Shown: piece by piece, positions 1-5,616 of the stretch
How positions within the stretch are numbered: position 1 is the first letter of the stretch
Layout of the letters: the number at the start of each line of letters is the position of its first letter
Assembly (NCBI GenBank): GCA_022449705.1
Contig: JAKURS010000031.1
Location: 1 to 10,157, forward strand
Length of the DNA: 10,157 nucleotides
DNA from: Candidatus Poseidoniia archaeon
GTDB taxonomy: Archaea > Thermoplasmatota > Poseidoniia > MGIII > CG-Epi1
Direction of reading: 5' to 3'
Made by a program: the position numbers and the translations under genes
The notes under the pieces: model-generated
The model's input: the letters and a program-made list of their open reading frames with translations, nothing else
Told to the model about the DNA's origin: nothing
Databases searched by the model: none

Positions 1-404
1 CCGACGGGGAGGAACAGCACATCGCAGCCCCGCATGGCGTCCAGCTGCTCCTCCGGGTAATGCCCTAAATCGGCGGTGTGCAGGAAATCGATGCCTCCCA
101 TCGCGAAGCGGAACATGACCACACTGCCGCGCTTCGCGCCCTGTTCCTCGTCATGGAACGCCGGGATGCCCTGGATTTTGCACTCATGGAACCGGTGCTG
201 CCCGGCGCTGTCGATGACCCGCGCCCGCAACCCGCGCACGTTCCGCACCTGGTTGTGGTCGAAGTGGTCGTGGCTCACCAGCACCAGGTCGGCGCTGGCG
301 GAGGGGGGTGGCAGCCCGATGGAGCGCCCGTCATGCGGGTCGATTACCAGCGTGAAGCCGGACTGCAGCTCGAAACAGGCGTGGCCGTGCCAGCGCAGGA
401 TCAT
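1..404 (-). CDS. Metallo-beta-lactamase-fold hydrolase (UlaG/UPF0173-like), C-terminal part outside window
   Basis: Partial gene: 134 codons are visible from ATG 404-402, and the frame runs off the window at base 1 without a stop. The protein opens with MILRWHGHACFEL and has the metal-binding motif SHDHFDHN (His45, His47, Asp49, His50). It also has a later His84 and HTADLGH (Asp112, His115), the order expected for the lactamase_B_3/UlaG-like branch of the metallo-beta-lactamase fold. These are usually cytosolic enzymes binding two metal ions; the substrate cannot be read from the sequence. It lies 31 bp downstream of the TFB gene on the same strand. A TATA-like TTTTAA at 432-427 sits about 25 nt before the ATG, so it may have its own leaderless promoter as well as read-through. 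No Shine-Dalgarno is visible. Fold confidence is high; specific function is unknown. Confidence 0.85.
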   Translation of the reverse strand, partial: MILRWHGHACFELQSGFTLVIDPHDGRSIGLPPPSASADLVLVSHDHFDHNQVRNVRGLRARVIDSAGQHRFHECKIQGIPAFHDEEQGAKRGSVVMFRFAMGGIDFLHTADLGHYPEEQLDAMRGCDVLFLPV

Positions 405-426
405 CGGCCGCCGAGGCGAGACGCGG

Positions 427-433
427 TTAAAAG
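427..433 (-). promoter_or_regulatory. TATA-like element for the metallo-beta-lactamase-fold gene
   Basis: On the minus strand CTTTTAA is centred about 25 nt upstream of the ATG at 404. It lies just after the TFB stop codon. The spacing matches the other leaderless-type promoters in this window, but the box is a weak match. Confidence 0.35.
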
Positions 434-435
434 CG

Positions 436-1377
436 TCAGATGTGGATGTCGATGTTCAGGAACTGCGCCATTTCCTTGTAGCGGCTGCGAATCGTGACTT
501 CTGTCAGGTCCGCGGCGCGTGCGACGTCCTTCTGCTTGCGGCGTTCGTTGTTGATAATCGACGCGATGTAGACTGAGGCCGCTGCGAGCGAAATCGGCAC
601 CGAGTTGGTGAGCGGCACGTCCTGCGCAGCGCGGAGCAGGTCGCGCGCGGTGCCCTGCACCTCGGGTGACAGCTCCAGTTTGGAGCAGATGCGCGGCAGG
701 TAGTCCTCGGGTAGCGGGGGCATCGAGTGCATCTTCAGCGCCTTTACCATCACCTGATAGGTGCGCGAGATTTCCTTGCGCGAGTAGCGACTGTGCCGGC
801 TGATCTCTGTCAATGTGCGCGGTACTCCCTCCTGCCGGCAGGCAGCGTAAAGCGCGGCACAGGCAACCATCTCGATTGCGCGACCCGAGAGTGACTGCTC
901 CTGAATGGCGCGGCGATAGATGAATGCCGCTGTCTCCTGGATGCGGCGCGGCAGCTTCAGGTTGGTCGCCACCGCCTGCATCTCGCGCATTGCGACCGCC
1001 ATGTTGCGTTCCGCGGACTTCGAGGCGCGGGCGCGCCGTTGCCACTTGCGCATGCGGAATAACATTGACTGGTTGCGGTTGGAAATGGAGCGGCCGTAGT
1101 AATCGCGGTTGGTGGGCGAAATCTCGGTCGAGAGCCCCTTGTCTGGCAGCGTAGTAGACATGGGTGGTCCTGCCCGCGCCAAGGCATTTTCCTGCTGCAT
1201 GTCGAAAGCGCGCCATTCCGGCCCCGGGTCAACAATGTTCTCCTCCAGCACCAGTCCGCAGTCGGCGCAGACTACTTCGGCGTGGTCGTAGTCCCGTTTC
1301 AGGTGTTCGCTGCCACACTCTGAACAGGAGAGTACGTCCTCTACTTTTTCGCTCTTGTCTCTTGCCTTCGTCGCCAT
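436..1377 (-). CDS. tfb: Transcription initiation factor B (TFB, TFIIB homologue)
   Basis: TFB bridges TBP-bound TATA DNA and RNA polymerase and is needed for basal transcription. The 313-aa length is normal for the family. An N-terminal zinc ribbon has Cys18, Cys21, Cys37 and Cys40, followed by CADCGLVLEENIVDPGPEWR. The B-finger/linker is seen in GPPMSTTLPDKGLSTEI (about 70-86). Two cyclin-like repeats follow (about 113-210 and 215-307). Repeat 2 ends in a helix-turn-helix (KQKDVARAADLTEVTIRSRY, 281-300) that in this family contacts the BRE. The ATG at 1377 is supported by GGAG at 1389-1386, 8 nt upstream, and by the zinc ribbon lying near the start. The gene is preceded by its own TATA box and followed by the metallo-beta-lactamase gene. 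Nothing looks degenerate. Archaea often carry several TFBs; this one looks like a standard form. Confidence 0.97.
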   Translation of the reverse strand: MATKARDKSEKVEDVLSCSECGSEHLKRDYDHAEVVCADCGLVLEENIVDPGPEWRAFDMQQENALARAGPPMSTTLPDKGLSTEISPTNRDYYGRSISNRNQSMLFRMRKWQRRARASKSAERNMAVAMREMQAVATNLKLPRRIQETAAFIYRRAIQEQSLSGRAIEMVACAALYAACRQEGVPRTLTEISRHSRYSRKEISRTYQVMVKALKMHSMPPLPEDYLPRICSKLELSPEVQGTARDLLRAAQDVPLTNSVPISLAAASVYIASIINNERRKQKDVARAADLTEVTIRSRYKEMAQFLNIDIHI

Positions 1378-1385
1378 TCGGGAAT

Positions 1386-1497
1386 CTCCATCCTCACAGT
1401 AGCTGGGTCCGGGGCGGATTTGGGTGAGTATAAAAGCCTTTGGGCAAGTTCTTTTTCGGCAATAAACGTATTTCAGGACGATGAACCTCCATCCTCA
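1386..1497. repeat. 11-bp direct repeat flanking the TFB promoter
   Basis: CTCCATCCTCA occurs at 1386-1396 and again at 1487-1497, 101 bp apart and in the same orientation. The first copy covers the Shine-Dalgarno of TFB. The second lies about 55 bp upstream of its TATA box. It may be a regulator site or chance. The rest of the 220-bp gap (1378-1597) shows no RNA gene or convincing ORF. Confidence 0.3.
1429..1436 (-). promoter_or_regulatory. TATA box of the TFB gene
   Basis: The minus strand reads CTTTTATA here, close to the archaeal TATA consensus. The expected transcription start is near 1407, giving a leader of about 30 nt that contains the GGAG Shine-Dalgarno at 1389-1386. Unlike most promoters in the window, this one would make a leadered transcript. 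Confidence 0.55.
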
Positions 1498-1597
1498 AGG
1501 ATAATAATATCTATGACAACTTGAGGCGCTCGGCATACGCCAAACACTACTGACTGGCGGCGCTGCCGCTTGCATTAGTAGCGTGGCGACGGCGCCG

Positions 1598-2029
1598 CTA
1601 GACCGGCCGCTCCATCACGACTGCGTCGCCACCGTCCTGGTAGTAGCACGGTAGCAGGTCTACGCTGGAGAAGCCGAGGTGGCGGTAGAATTCAATCGCC
1701 TTGGAATTAACCATCGCCTCGAGGGTAACGCGGCTGCAGCCACGTTTGCGCCCGGCGGCCATCAGCATCTCGAGCAGTTTGCGCCCGTGTCCCTGACGCT
1801 GCACCTCCGGCGCGAGGACCAGGATTAGCACTCGCAACTTCTCGCCCGGCAGCAGCGCGCCGCATGCGGCTCCAACAATCGTTCCGCCGCGTCGCGCTAT
1901 AGCGAAGCCATCAGGCCACTGTGATTGGATTTTCAGGAATACTTCTGGTTTGTAGCCCTCGTCCAGGTTGGCCGCGAGGAACTGCACAAGCTCCTCCAGC
2001 TCTTCCGGCTGGAAAAGCAGATATTTCAT
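1598..2029 (-). CDS. GNAT-family N-acetyltransferase (RimI-like)
   Basis: A 143-aa cytosolic acyl-CoA-dependent acetyltransferase of the GNAT fold. The acetyl-CoA binding motif A is seen at about 71-90 (VLAPEVQRQGHGRKLLEML), with the Q/R-x-x-G-x-G loop at 77-82. The C-terminal part has N108, A111, Y115 and LGF (118-120), then a late YY and the V-x-M-E strand, as in RimI-like members. The substrate (protein N-terminus, lysine or small molecule) cannot be deduced. Its ATG overlaps the TGA of the transglutaminase-like gene as ATGA (2029-2026), so translation is probably coupled and the start is well fixed. It is the last gene of the run starting with the Sec61-beta homologue. Family certain, role unknown. 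Confidence 0.92.
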   Translation of the reverse strand: MKYLLFQPEELEELVQFLAANLDEGYKPEVFLKIQSQWPDGFAIARRGGTIVGAACGALLPGEKLRVLILVLAPEVQRQGHGRKLLEMLMAAGRKRGCSRVTLEAMVNSKAIEFYRHLGFSSVDLLPCYYQDGGDAVVMERPV

Positions 2030-3249
2030 ACCGCGATACGGAGCTGGCCTTGCTGGCTCCAGCTGGCGACGGTCAGGTCCTCGCTGAAGCCGGCGGTGCC
2101 CTTGCCTTGCGAAGAGAACAGGAAGTAGAATGCCTTCAGGTCATCAGGATCGCCGTTATCGACCCATTCCGAAAGCCGATAGGGTGGCATCCAGAGAAAG
2201 TATCCGTTGGCGAGGTCCGCTGTGACTACGGTCAGGTTGCCATTCGCCAGTGGCACCAGCGCGTTGACCCAGGCGTGTCCGCCCCAGTCCTGCAGGTTGT
2301 CTGCCGAGCGGGGAATCATCCCCATCTCCATCCAGGCCGGGATACCGGCTGCGCGAGATAGCGAGGCGAAGAGCAGCCCCAGGTCGTCACAGTCGCCATA
2401 GCCGTGCGCCAGTGTCTGCTGGCAGCTGCGTGGCACCGCCCCCAGCACATAATCGAAATTCCCCATGATATAGTCGAAGATGTTGCGTAGAATCTGCAGT
2501 ACGTTGCCGTCGGTCCCGGCGGCGAGTTCGGCAGCGAGCACCTGAACCTGCGGGTCGGACGGCTCGATTTTCCACTCGTCCTGCAAGAAGGCGTCCCAGC
2601 CTGCCGGCACTTCTCCTACCGTGCCGGAGTCCTCCGGTACCAGCTGGATAAGGATGGTGTTAACCCGCACCTGGTATACGACACTGATGTCAACCCGCTC
2701 ATCGCCCGTCAGCGTGCCCTCCCATACCATCTTTCCGGAGCGCGAGTCGGGAACGGGGTTGGCCTCCAGTGACAGCAGCTCCTGCCAGTCGTTCCCGACC
2801 CCCTGCGGTCCGCTGGGGCGATGGCCCGGCTCGCTCAGCGCTAGCCGCCAGCTGGCAGAGTTGGGCTGGTCGTCAGATTCGTCTGTTGTGCCACGGTCAT
2901 CCACCGGGTCTCCCAGAAAAATGGTGAAGTTGCGCATCATGGTCATTGTGAGTGTCTCTGGCACCTCGTAATATGGTGTCGAAAGCTCACCGAGCAGGTC
3001 GTCAAGCTGTTGCAGGTAGGGCTGCGCCTGCGGCAGTGAAAGCAGCGCCGCGACCAGCAACAGCGCCAGCAGCGGTTTCAGCCATCTTGGAGTACGGCGT
3101 CGCCGGGTGGGCCCGTAGTGCGTCACGATCTGTTGTGGCACCGGGTCATCAGCCTGCAGGGGCCGCCGCTCGTTGTCAGCTGCTCCACAGTTGGGGCAGC
3201 CGGCATCACTGGCCTGAAGCACGAAGCCGCAGTAGCTGCACTGCTCCAT
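2026..3249 (-). CDS. Membrane-anchored zinc-ribbon / transglutaminase-like domain protein
   Basis: A 407-aa protein with three parts. First is an N-terminal zinc ribbon (Cys4, Cys7, Cys18, Cys21). Second is an arginine-rich stretch (49-55) before one membrane segment (about 57-73). Third is a long domain ending in a transglutaminase-like papain-fold core with Cys287 in GYGDCDDLG, His325 in WGGHAWV and Asp345 in TADLANGYF, the expected Cys-His-Asp triad order. Positive charges before the helix suggest the ribbon is cytosolic and the catalytic domain outside. Such cores can be peptidases, amidases or crosslinking enzymes; the substrate is unknown. About 200 residues between helix and core match no family I recognise. 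The ATG at 3249 places the ribbon at the very N-terminus. It lies 24 bp after the Sec61-beta homologue and overlaps the GNAT gene by ATGA. A weak CTAATAG about 25 nt upstream might be an internal promoter. Confidence 0.88.
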   Translation of the reverse strand: MEQCSYCGFVLQASDAGCPNCGAADNERRPLQADDPVPQQIVTHYGPTRRRRTPRWLKPLLALLLVAALLSLPQAQPYLQQLDDLLGELSTPYYEVPETLTMTMMRNFTIFLGDPVDDRGTTDESDDQPNSASWRLALSEPGHRPSGPQGVGNDWQELLSLEANPVPDSRSGKMVWEGTLTGDERVDISVVYQVRVNTILIQLVPEDSGTVGEVPAGWDAFLQDEWKIEPSDPQVQVLAAELAAGTDGNVLQILRNIFDYIMGNFDYVLGAVPRSCQQTLAHGYGDCDDLGLLFASLSRAAGIPAWMEMGMIPRSADNLQDWGGHAWVNALVPLANGNLTVVTADLANGYFLWMPPYRLSEWVDNGDPDDLKAFYFLFSSQGKGTAGFSEDLTVASWSQQGQLRIAV

Positions 3250-3273
3250 CGCTGGCGCCAGCCCCGCTCGCTA

Positions 3274-3519
3274 TTAGAGGGTGCGCGAGCGGGCGAGCCG
3301 GAATTCGTTGAATACAATCAGGGAGAGCCCGACCGCGAGTATGTAGGCGCCGTTCTGGAGGCCGGTGGCGGTGGAGATTTCTACGACCAGGATGGAGAGG
3401 ATTCCGGCCAGCAGGACGCCCCAGCGCGAGAGCTGCAGAGCGTTGCTGTCCTCGGCGTCAAAATAGCGAATCAGCCCGGCCGCCGACTGGAAGCCCTGTG
3501 TCTTCTTCTCCTTCGCCAT
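3274..3519 (-). CDS. secG: Sec61-beta homologue (archaeal SecG), extended with a second hydrophobic segment
   Basis: A small subunit of the SecYE-beta protein-conducting channel in the cytoplasmic membrane. The N-terminal signature GFQSAAGLIRYFDAED (9-24) matches the archaeal/eukaryotic Sec61-beta motif. A first membrane helix follows (about 33-49). At 81 aa it is longer than the usual 50-60 aa archaeal form. It continues into a second hydrophobic stretch (about 57-73, GAYILAVGLSLIVFNEF) and a basic tail. Typical Sec61-beta has one membrane segment, whereas bacterial SecG has two but no such N-terminal motif. The ATG at 3519 lies about 25 nt from a TATA box, so the mRNA is probably leaderless. 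The gene heads the operon with the transglutaminase-like and GNAT genes. The family call rests on the N-terminal motif; the second segment is the odd part. Confidence 0.82.
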   Translation of the reverse strand: MAKEKKTQGFQSAAGLIRYFDAEDSNALQLSRWGVLLAGILSILVVEISTATGLQNGAYILAVGLSLIVFNEFRLARSRTL

Positions 3520-3540
3520 GCGCGGCTCGACCTGTGGCGA

Positions 3541-3549
3541 TTATTTAAG
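3541..3549 (-). promoter_or_regulatory. TATA box of the Sec61-beta homologue operon
   Basis: The minus strand reads CTTAAATAA, centred about 25 nt upstream of the ATG at 3519. This is the distance expected if transcription starts at the start codon (leaderless mRNA). It shares the 70-bp divergent region with the plus-strand box at 3560-3568. Confidence 0.55.
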
Positions 3550-3559
3550 CCTTGAGAAC

Positions 3560-3568
3560 CTTTTAATC
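3560..3568 (+). promoter_or_regulatory. TATA-like box of the small cysteine-rich gene pair
   Basis: CTTTTAATC is centred about 25 nt before the ATG at 3590 and supports that start, without a leader. It faces away from the Sec61-beta homologue promoter only some 20 bp distant. Confidence 0.5.
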
Positions 3569-3589
3569 AGGGACTCTGTCGGCGCATCC

Positions 3590-3850
3590 ATGCACTGCCG
3601 CATGTGCATCGATGTCCACGGGCTGACACCAACCCGGCTCAATGAGCCGGATGCTGCAGAATACCTGGTCTCGCACTGCTACGAGGGCGACCTCAAGCAC
3701 AAACATTCCGAGGACGACGGGCTGCTGCAGCCGATGTGCGGTGGCTGCCTCGAACGGCTGCTCGAAAATCCTGACATCCACGTTTTCAGCGCTTACCGGC
3801 TGGAGCCGCTCGAGCTGGAGCCGCAGGATGACGCGGAGGACGCGGGATGA
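3590..3850 (+). CDS. Small cysteine-rich (putative zinc-binding) protein, 86 aa
   Basis: Not recognised as a named family. The 86-aa protein has two CxxC pairs, Cys3/Cys6 (MHCRMC) and Cys50/Cys53 (MCGGC), plus Cys30 and several histidines. This suggests one zinc site built from well-separated knuckles. The C-terminal third is acidic (LEPLELEPQDDAEDAG). No signal peptide or membrane segment is seen, so it is probably cytosolic. The frame is open upstream to 3518, but the ATG at 3590 is preferred because a TATA-like box lies 25 nt before it and the first CxxC follows at once. Its TGA overlaps the ATG of the next small gene (ATGA at 3847-3850), so the two are probably made together. Function unknown. 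Confidence 0.75.
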   Translation: MHCRMCIDVHGLTPTRLNEPDAAEYLVSHCYEGDLKHKHSEDDGLLQPMCGGCLERLLENPDIHVFSAYRLEPLELEPQDDAEDAG

Positions 3851-3993
3851 CCGAGTTCCGCTGGGACATCGAGTGCCCCACTTGCTCCACCCGCCCGGGC
3901 GGCAGCTTCCCCCGCCGGGTGCCACACGCGCGCGCACCCGAGGGGTGGGAGTGTCAGTGGTGTGGCAGCTTGCAACCGGAACCGGAGCAGTAG
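3847..3993 (+). CDS. Tiny zinc-ribbon protein, 48 aa
   Basis: A 48-codon ORF that overlaps the preceding gene by ATGA and ends at TAG 3991-3993. It starts MTEFRWDIECPTCSTRPGG and carries two CxxC knuckles, CPTC (Cys10/Cys13) and CQWC (Cys36/Cys39). The spacing of about 22 residues is typical of a single zinc ribbon, with a basic linker between the knuckles. The translational overlap and the clean Cys pattern argue for a real gene despite its size. Such ribbons often bind nucleic acid or act as accessory subunits; nothing here shows which. Probable partner: the 86-aa cysteine-rich protein upstream. Confidence 0.7.
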   Translation: MTEFRWDIECPTCSTRPGGSFPRRVPHARAPEGWECQWCGSLQPEPEQ

Positions 3994-4102
3994 CACTTCG
4001 GGTTCGACTGCCCTCGCGTCAAACGGTTTAAGCTGCCGTGGGGTCGCCGCCGCGCAGGCACAGCGACGCGCCGGATTCCGGCGCCACCGCACGGTTCCTG
4101 CC

Positions 4103-4108
4103 AAGGAG
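4103..4108 (+). promoter_or_regulatory. Shine-Dalgarno that decides the start of the 74-aa membrane protein
   Basis: AAGGAG lies 12 nt before ATG 4121. It selects that ATG over in-frame starts further upstream. It marks this as an SD-led gene, in contrast to the leaderless-type genes nearby. Confidence 0.6.
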
Positions 4109-4120
4109 AAAAACAACTGC

Positions 4121-4345
4121 ATGAGCTTCTTCCGCGGGCTGGCCGGTTTCCTTTCGTGGGGGCTATGCCTCGTGCTTGCGGGCATTTCGGCCATCGCGGC
4201 GCTGGTGCTTTACCTGCTCGACCGGGGACAGTTAATTGAATTCAGTTCACTGCAGATCGGCCTCGCTGTAGGTACAGCCTGCCTCTTTACAATCCTGGGA
4301 TTCGTACTGTTGGTGGGGTTGACGATGGATACCGACGAAGAGTGA
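4121..4345 (+). CDS. Small membrane protein with two transmembrane segments, 74 aa
   Basis: Not recognised. From ATG 4121 it encodes 74 aa with two hydrophobic helices (about 11-31 and 44-66) joined by a short polar loop (DRGQLIEFSS). It ends in an acidic cytosolic-looking tail (MDTDEE). The start is fixed by a good Shine-Dalgarno, AAGGAG at 4103-4108, 12 nt upstream. The frame is open further upstream, but that part is basic and unlike the rest. It lies 127 bp after the 48-aa zinc-ribbon gene. A TTTAAG at 4027-4032 could be a TATA box with a leader of about 65 nt. The gap 3994-4120 shows nothing else. Its base composition is like the G+C-rich neighbours, not like the A+T-rich gene downstream. 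Confidence 0.7.
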   Translation: MSFFRGLAGFLSWGLCLVLAGISAIAALVLYLLDRGQLIEFSSLQIGLAVGTACLFTILGFVLLVGLTMDTDEE

Positions 4346-4370
4346 GTCTTGGATTTACGCTGAACGGGCC

Positions 4371-4391
4371 TTATATTAGTGGTGCTAATAT
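4371..4391 (+). promoter_or_regulatory. TATA box overlapped by a 7-bp inverted repeat (possible operator)
   Basis: TTATATTA at 4371-4378 is a good TATA-like box. ATATTAG (4373-4379) and CTAATAT (4385-4391) form a perfect 7-bp inverted repeat with a 5-nt spacer, covering the box and the bases just downstream. The expected transcription start is near 4400, just ahead of or within the AGGAGG. A dimeric repressor binding here would block TBP; alternatively the symmetry is accidental in A+T-rich DNA. Confidence 0.4.
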
Positions 4392-4397
4392 CAGGAT

Positions 4398-4403
4398 AGG
4401 AGG
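4398..4403 (+). promoter_or_regulatory. Strong Shine-Dalgarno selecting a TTG start
   Basis: AGGAGG, a full anti-16S match, lies 9 nt before TTG at 4413-4415. No ATG or GTG in this frame is as well placed. It shows where translation of the A+T-rich gene should begin, although that frame closes at 4580. Confidence 0.55.
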
Positions 4404-4412
4404 ATAGATAAG

Positions 4413-4981
4413 TTGGATGTTGTAAACCGGTTAATGCCAAACCCAAGAGGTCGAGGTGGGGCTGGCACCGGCGTGGGACTGTTTGGGGGAATGAACCGTC
4501 TTGGATTGTCAAGTGGGATTCTCGAGATAAACTCGAATTATCAGGATTCCCGGCCTATGCAGTATCATTCTTCGGGATAGGCAATTTCATTGTTAGTGGC
4601 TGGACAGGAGCTTCCAAGATTCAGATTAACAATGAAACAAATGAAATTATTGAATTAACAGAAGCTTTCGGCTACAGGAGAAGGAGAATTATCAATTCAG
4701 ATACCTATGATTCATTTGAAGTGAGAGGTTCTCCAAATCAGTATCTGATGTTTTTTGGATTCTTGACTCTCTGGTTATATGGTCTTGGACTTATTTTTAT
4801 AATCTGGAGTTACTTCAGAATGCATTGGTTTATGATAATGAATTTTGGTTTCAAGAGCACTACGAATGAAAGAATAGCTTGTAGAATAGATGCTGATGAT
4901 TTTGAGAAAGCAACCGAATTTTGCGAGACATTTGTAGTCGTCAGACCTAAAATTGACATAGATGCCGTAGAGTTGAAATAA
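4413..4981 (+). CDS. A+T-rich membrane protein gene with an apparent frameshift
   Basis: Not recognised. The body of the gene (frame open from 4412 to TAA 4979-4981) has no ATG, GTG or TTG before GTG 4721. The well-placed SD/TTG start at 4413 is in another frame, which ends at TAG 4578-4580. Adding one base to the G5 run at 4485-4489 joins them into one 189-aa protein. Its predicted parts are a Gly-rich N-terminus (about 1-26), then NEPSWIVKWDSRDKLELSG, a moderately hydrophobic stretch (about 50-68), a polar region rich in N, E and I, a strong membrane segment near LMFFGFLTLWLYGLGLIFII, and a C-terminal cytosolic tail ending VELK. G+C is about 36% by hand count over 4501-4980, with AGA/AGG arginine codons, unlike its neighbours; this suggests horizontal acquisition. 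It may be a pseudogene, a sequencing error in the homopolymer, or recoded. Confidence 0.55.
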
Positions 4982-5530
4982 TTACGTCCGCCACTTGATG
5001 TTGCACCCCATGGCCGGCATCTGCGGTTCCGCGACCGGCTCGCCCGTGAGCACTGCCGCGATGGCATTGCGCAGCTCCTGGTGCTGCACTTTCGCTGGCT
5101 CCTGCCAGTTGTCATCGAGGCGTCCGCGATAGGCGAGCTGCCTTTCTGGTCCGTAAAGGAAGAAATCGGGCGTGCACGCCGCCCCGTAGGCGCGCGCAGT
5201 CGCTTGCGACTCATCGTACAGGTAGGGGAACGGGTATTTCTTCTCGTGGGCACGCTGTGCCATCTTTTCCGGTGCGTCATCGGGGAAGCCTTCGATTTCG
5301 TTCGCGCTGATTGCCACAAAATCAACCTCGTCCTGGAGCTGGCGTGCCAGCGCAATAATGCGGTCTTCGACCGCCTGCGCGTAGGGGCAGTGGTTGCAGG
5401 TGAATACCACCACCAGCGCCTCGGCGCGGAAGTTGCCCAGTCGCCATTTACGGTCGGTACCAGGCTCCGGCAGCGCGAAGTCGGGCGCGGGCGTGCCAAG
5501 GGTTGGCATCGTGGATTCTGTCAGGACCAT
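4982..5530 (-). CDS. Thioredoxin-fold protein with CNHC active site (redoxin/AhpC-TSA-like)
   Basis: A 182-aa thioredoxin-like protein of a widespread, poorly characterised redoxin group. Visible features are APDFALPEPG near the N-terminus, the redox motif FTCNHCPYA (Cys45 and Cys48), the cis-proline region CTPDFFLYG (Cys119, Pro121), RGRLDDNW (136-142) and a C-terminal GCNIKW (Cys176). The CxxC pair suggests disulfide/dithiol exchange; a peroxidase role is possible but not shown. There is no signal peptide, so it is cytosolic. ATG 5530 is chosen because a weak TATA-like ATTATTG lies about 24 nt upstream; Met8 (5509) is an alternative. Its stop abuts the stop of the A+T-rich gene with no base between, and it is divergent from the phosphohexomutase gene. 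Confidence 0.9.
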   Translation of the reverse strand: MVLTESTMPTLGTPAPDFALPEPGTDRKWRLGNFRAEALVVVFTCNHCPYAQAVEDRIIALARQLQDEVDFVAISANEIEGFPDDAPEKMAQRAHEKKYPFPYLYDESQATARAYGAACTPDFFLYGPERQLAYRGRLDDNWQEPAKVQHQELRNAIAAVLTGEPVAEPQMPAMGCNIKWRT

Positions 5531-5550
5531 GTCCTGCTAAGACACGCCAG

Positions 5551-5557
5551 CAATAAT
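5551..5557 (-). promoter_or_regulatory. TATA-like box of the thioredoxin-like gene
   Basis: The minus strand reads ATTATTG, centred about 24 nt before ATG 5530. Weak match, but the spacing fits a leaderless transcript. Confidence 0.35.
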
Positions 5558-5589
5558 GGCTGTGGCCTGCCTGCCGTGGGCGCCATCTC

Positions 5590-5596
5590 TTTAATG
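5590..5596 (+). promoter_or_regulatory. TATA-like box of the phosphohexomutase gene
   Basis: TTTAATG is centred about 24 nt before ATG 5617, again the leaderless spacing. An ATG at 5601 is in another frame and is not used. Confidence 0.45.
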
Positions 5597-5616
5597 ACCC
5601 ATGAATCCGCCGCCGC

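Noticed and set aside
1394..1492. A 32-codon minus-strand ORF (ATG 1492 to TGA 1394) in the gap upstream of TFB.
   Set aside because: It runs across the TFB TATA box and its peptide is Pro-rich with no motif. It has only a poor ribosome-binding site, so it is most likely chance.
1579..1600. A TAGCG...CGCTA inverted repeat at the end of the GNAT gene as a terminator.
   Set aside because: Only 5 bp of stem with a 12-nt loop, it includes the stop codon, and no T-run follows.
3518..3589. A longer version of the 86-aa cysteine-rich protein starting at 3518.
   Set aside because: The extension would overlap the Sec61-beta homologue's start codon and both divergent TATA boxes. The ATG at 3590 has the expected promoter spacing.
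3945..4022. tRNA-like fragments: TCAGTGGT followed by GGTTCGA some 50 nt later.
   Set aside because: The T-stem does not pair (mismatches at the first and central positions), there is no acceptor pairing, and most of the segment lies inside the 48-aa zinc-ribbon gene.
4721..4981. GTG 4721 as the true start of the A+T-rich gene (86 aa).
   Set aside because: The same frame is open, with the same base and codon bias, for another 300 bases upstream. No Shine-Dalgarno precedes 4721, and a strong one lies at 4398.
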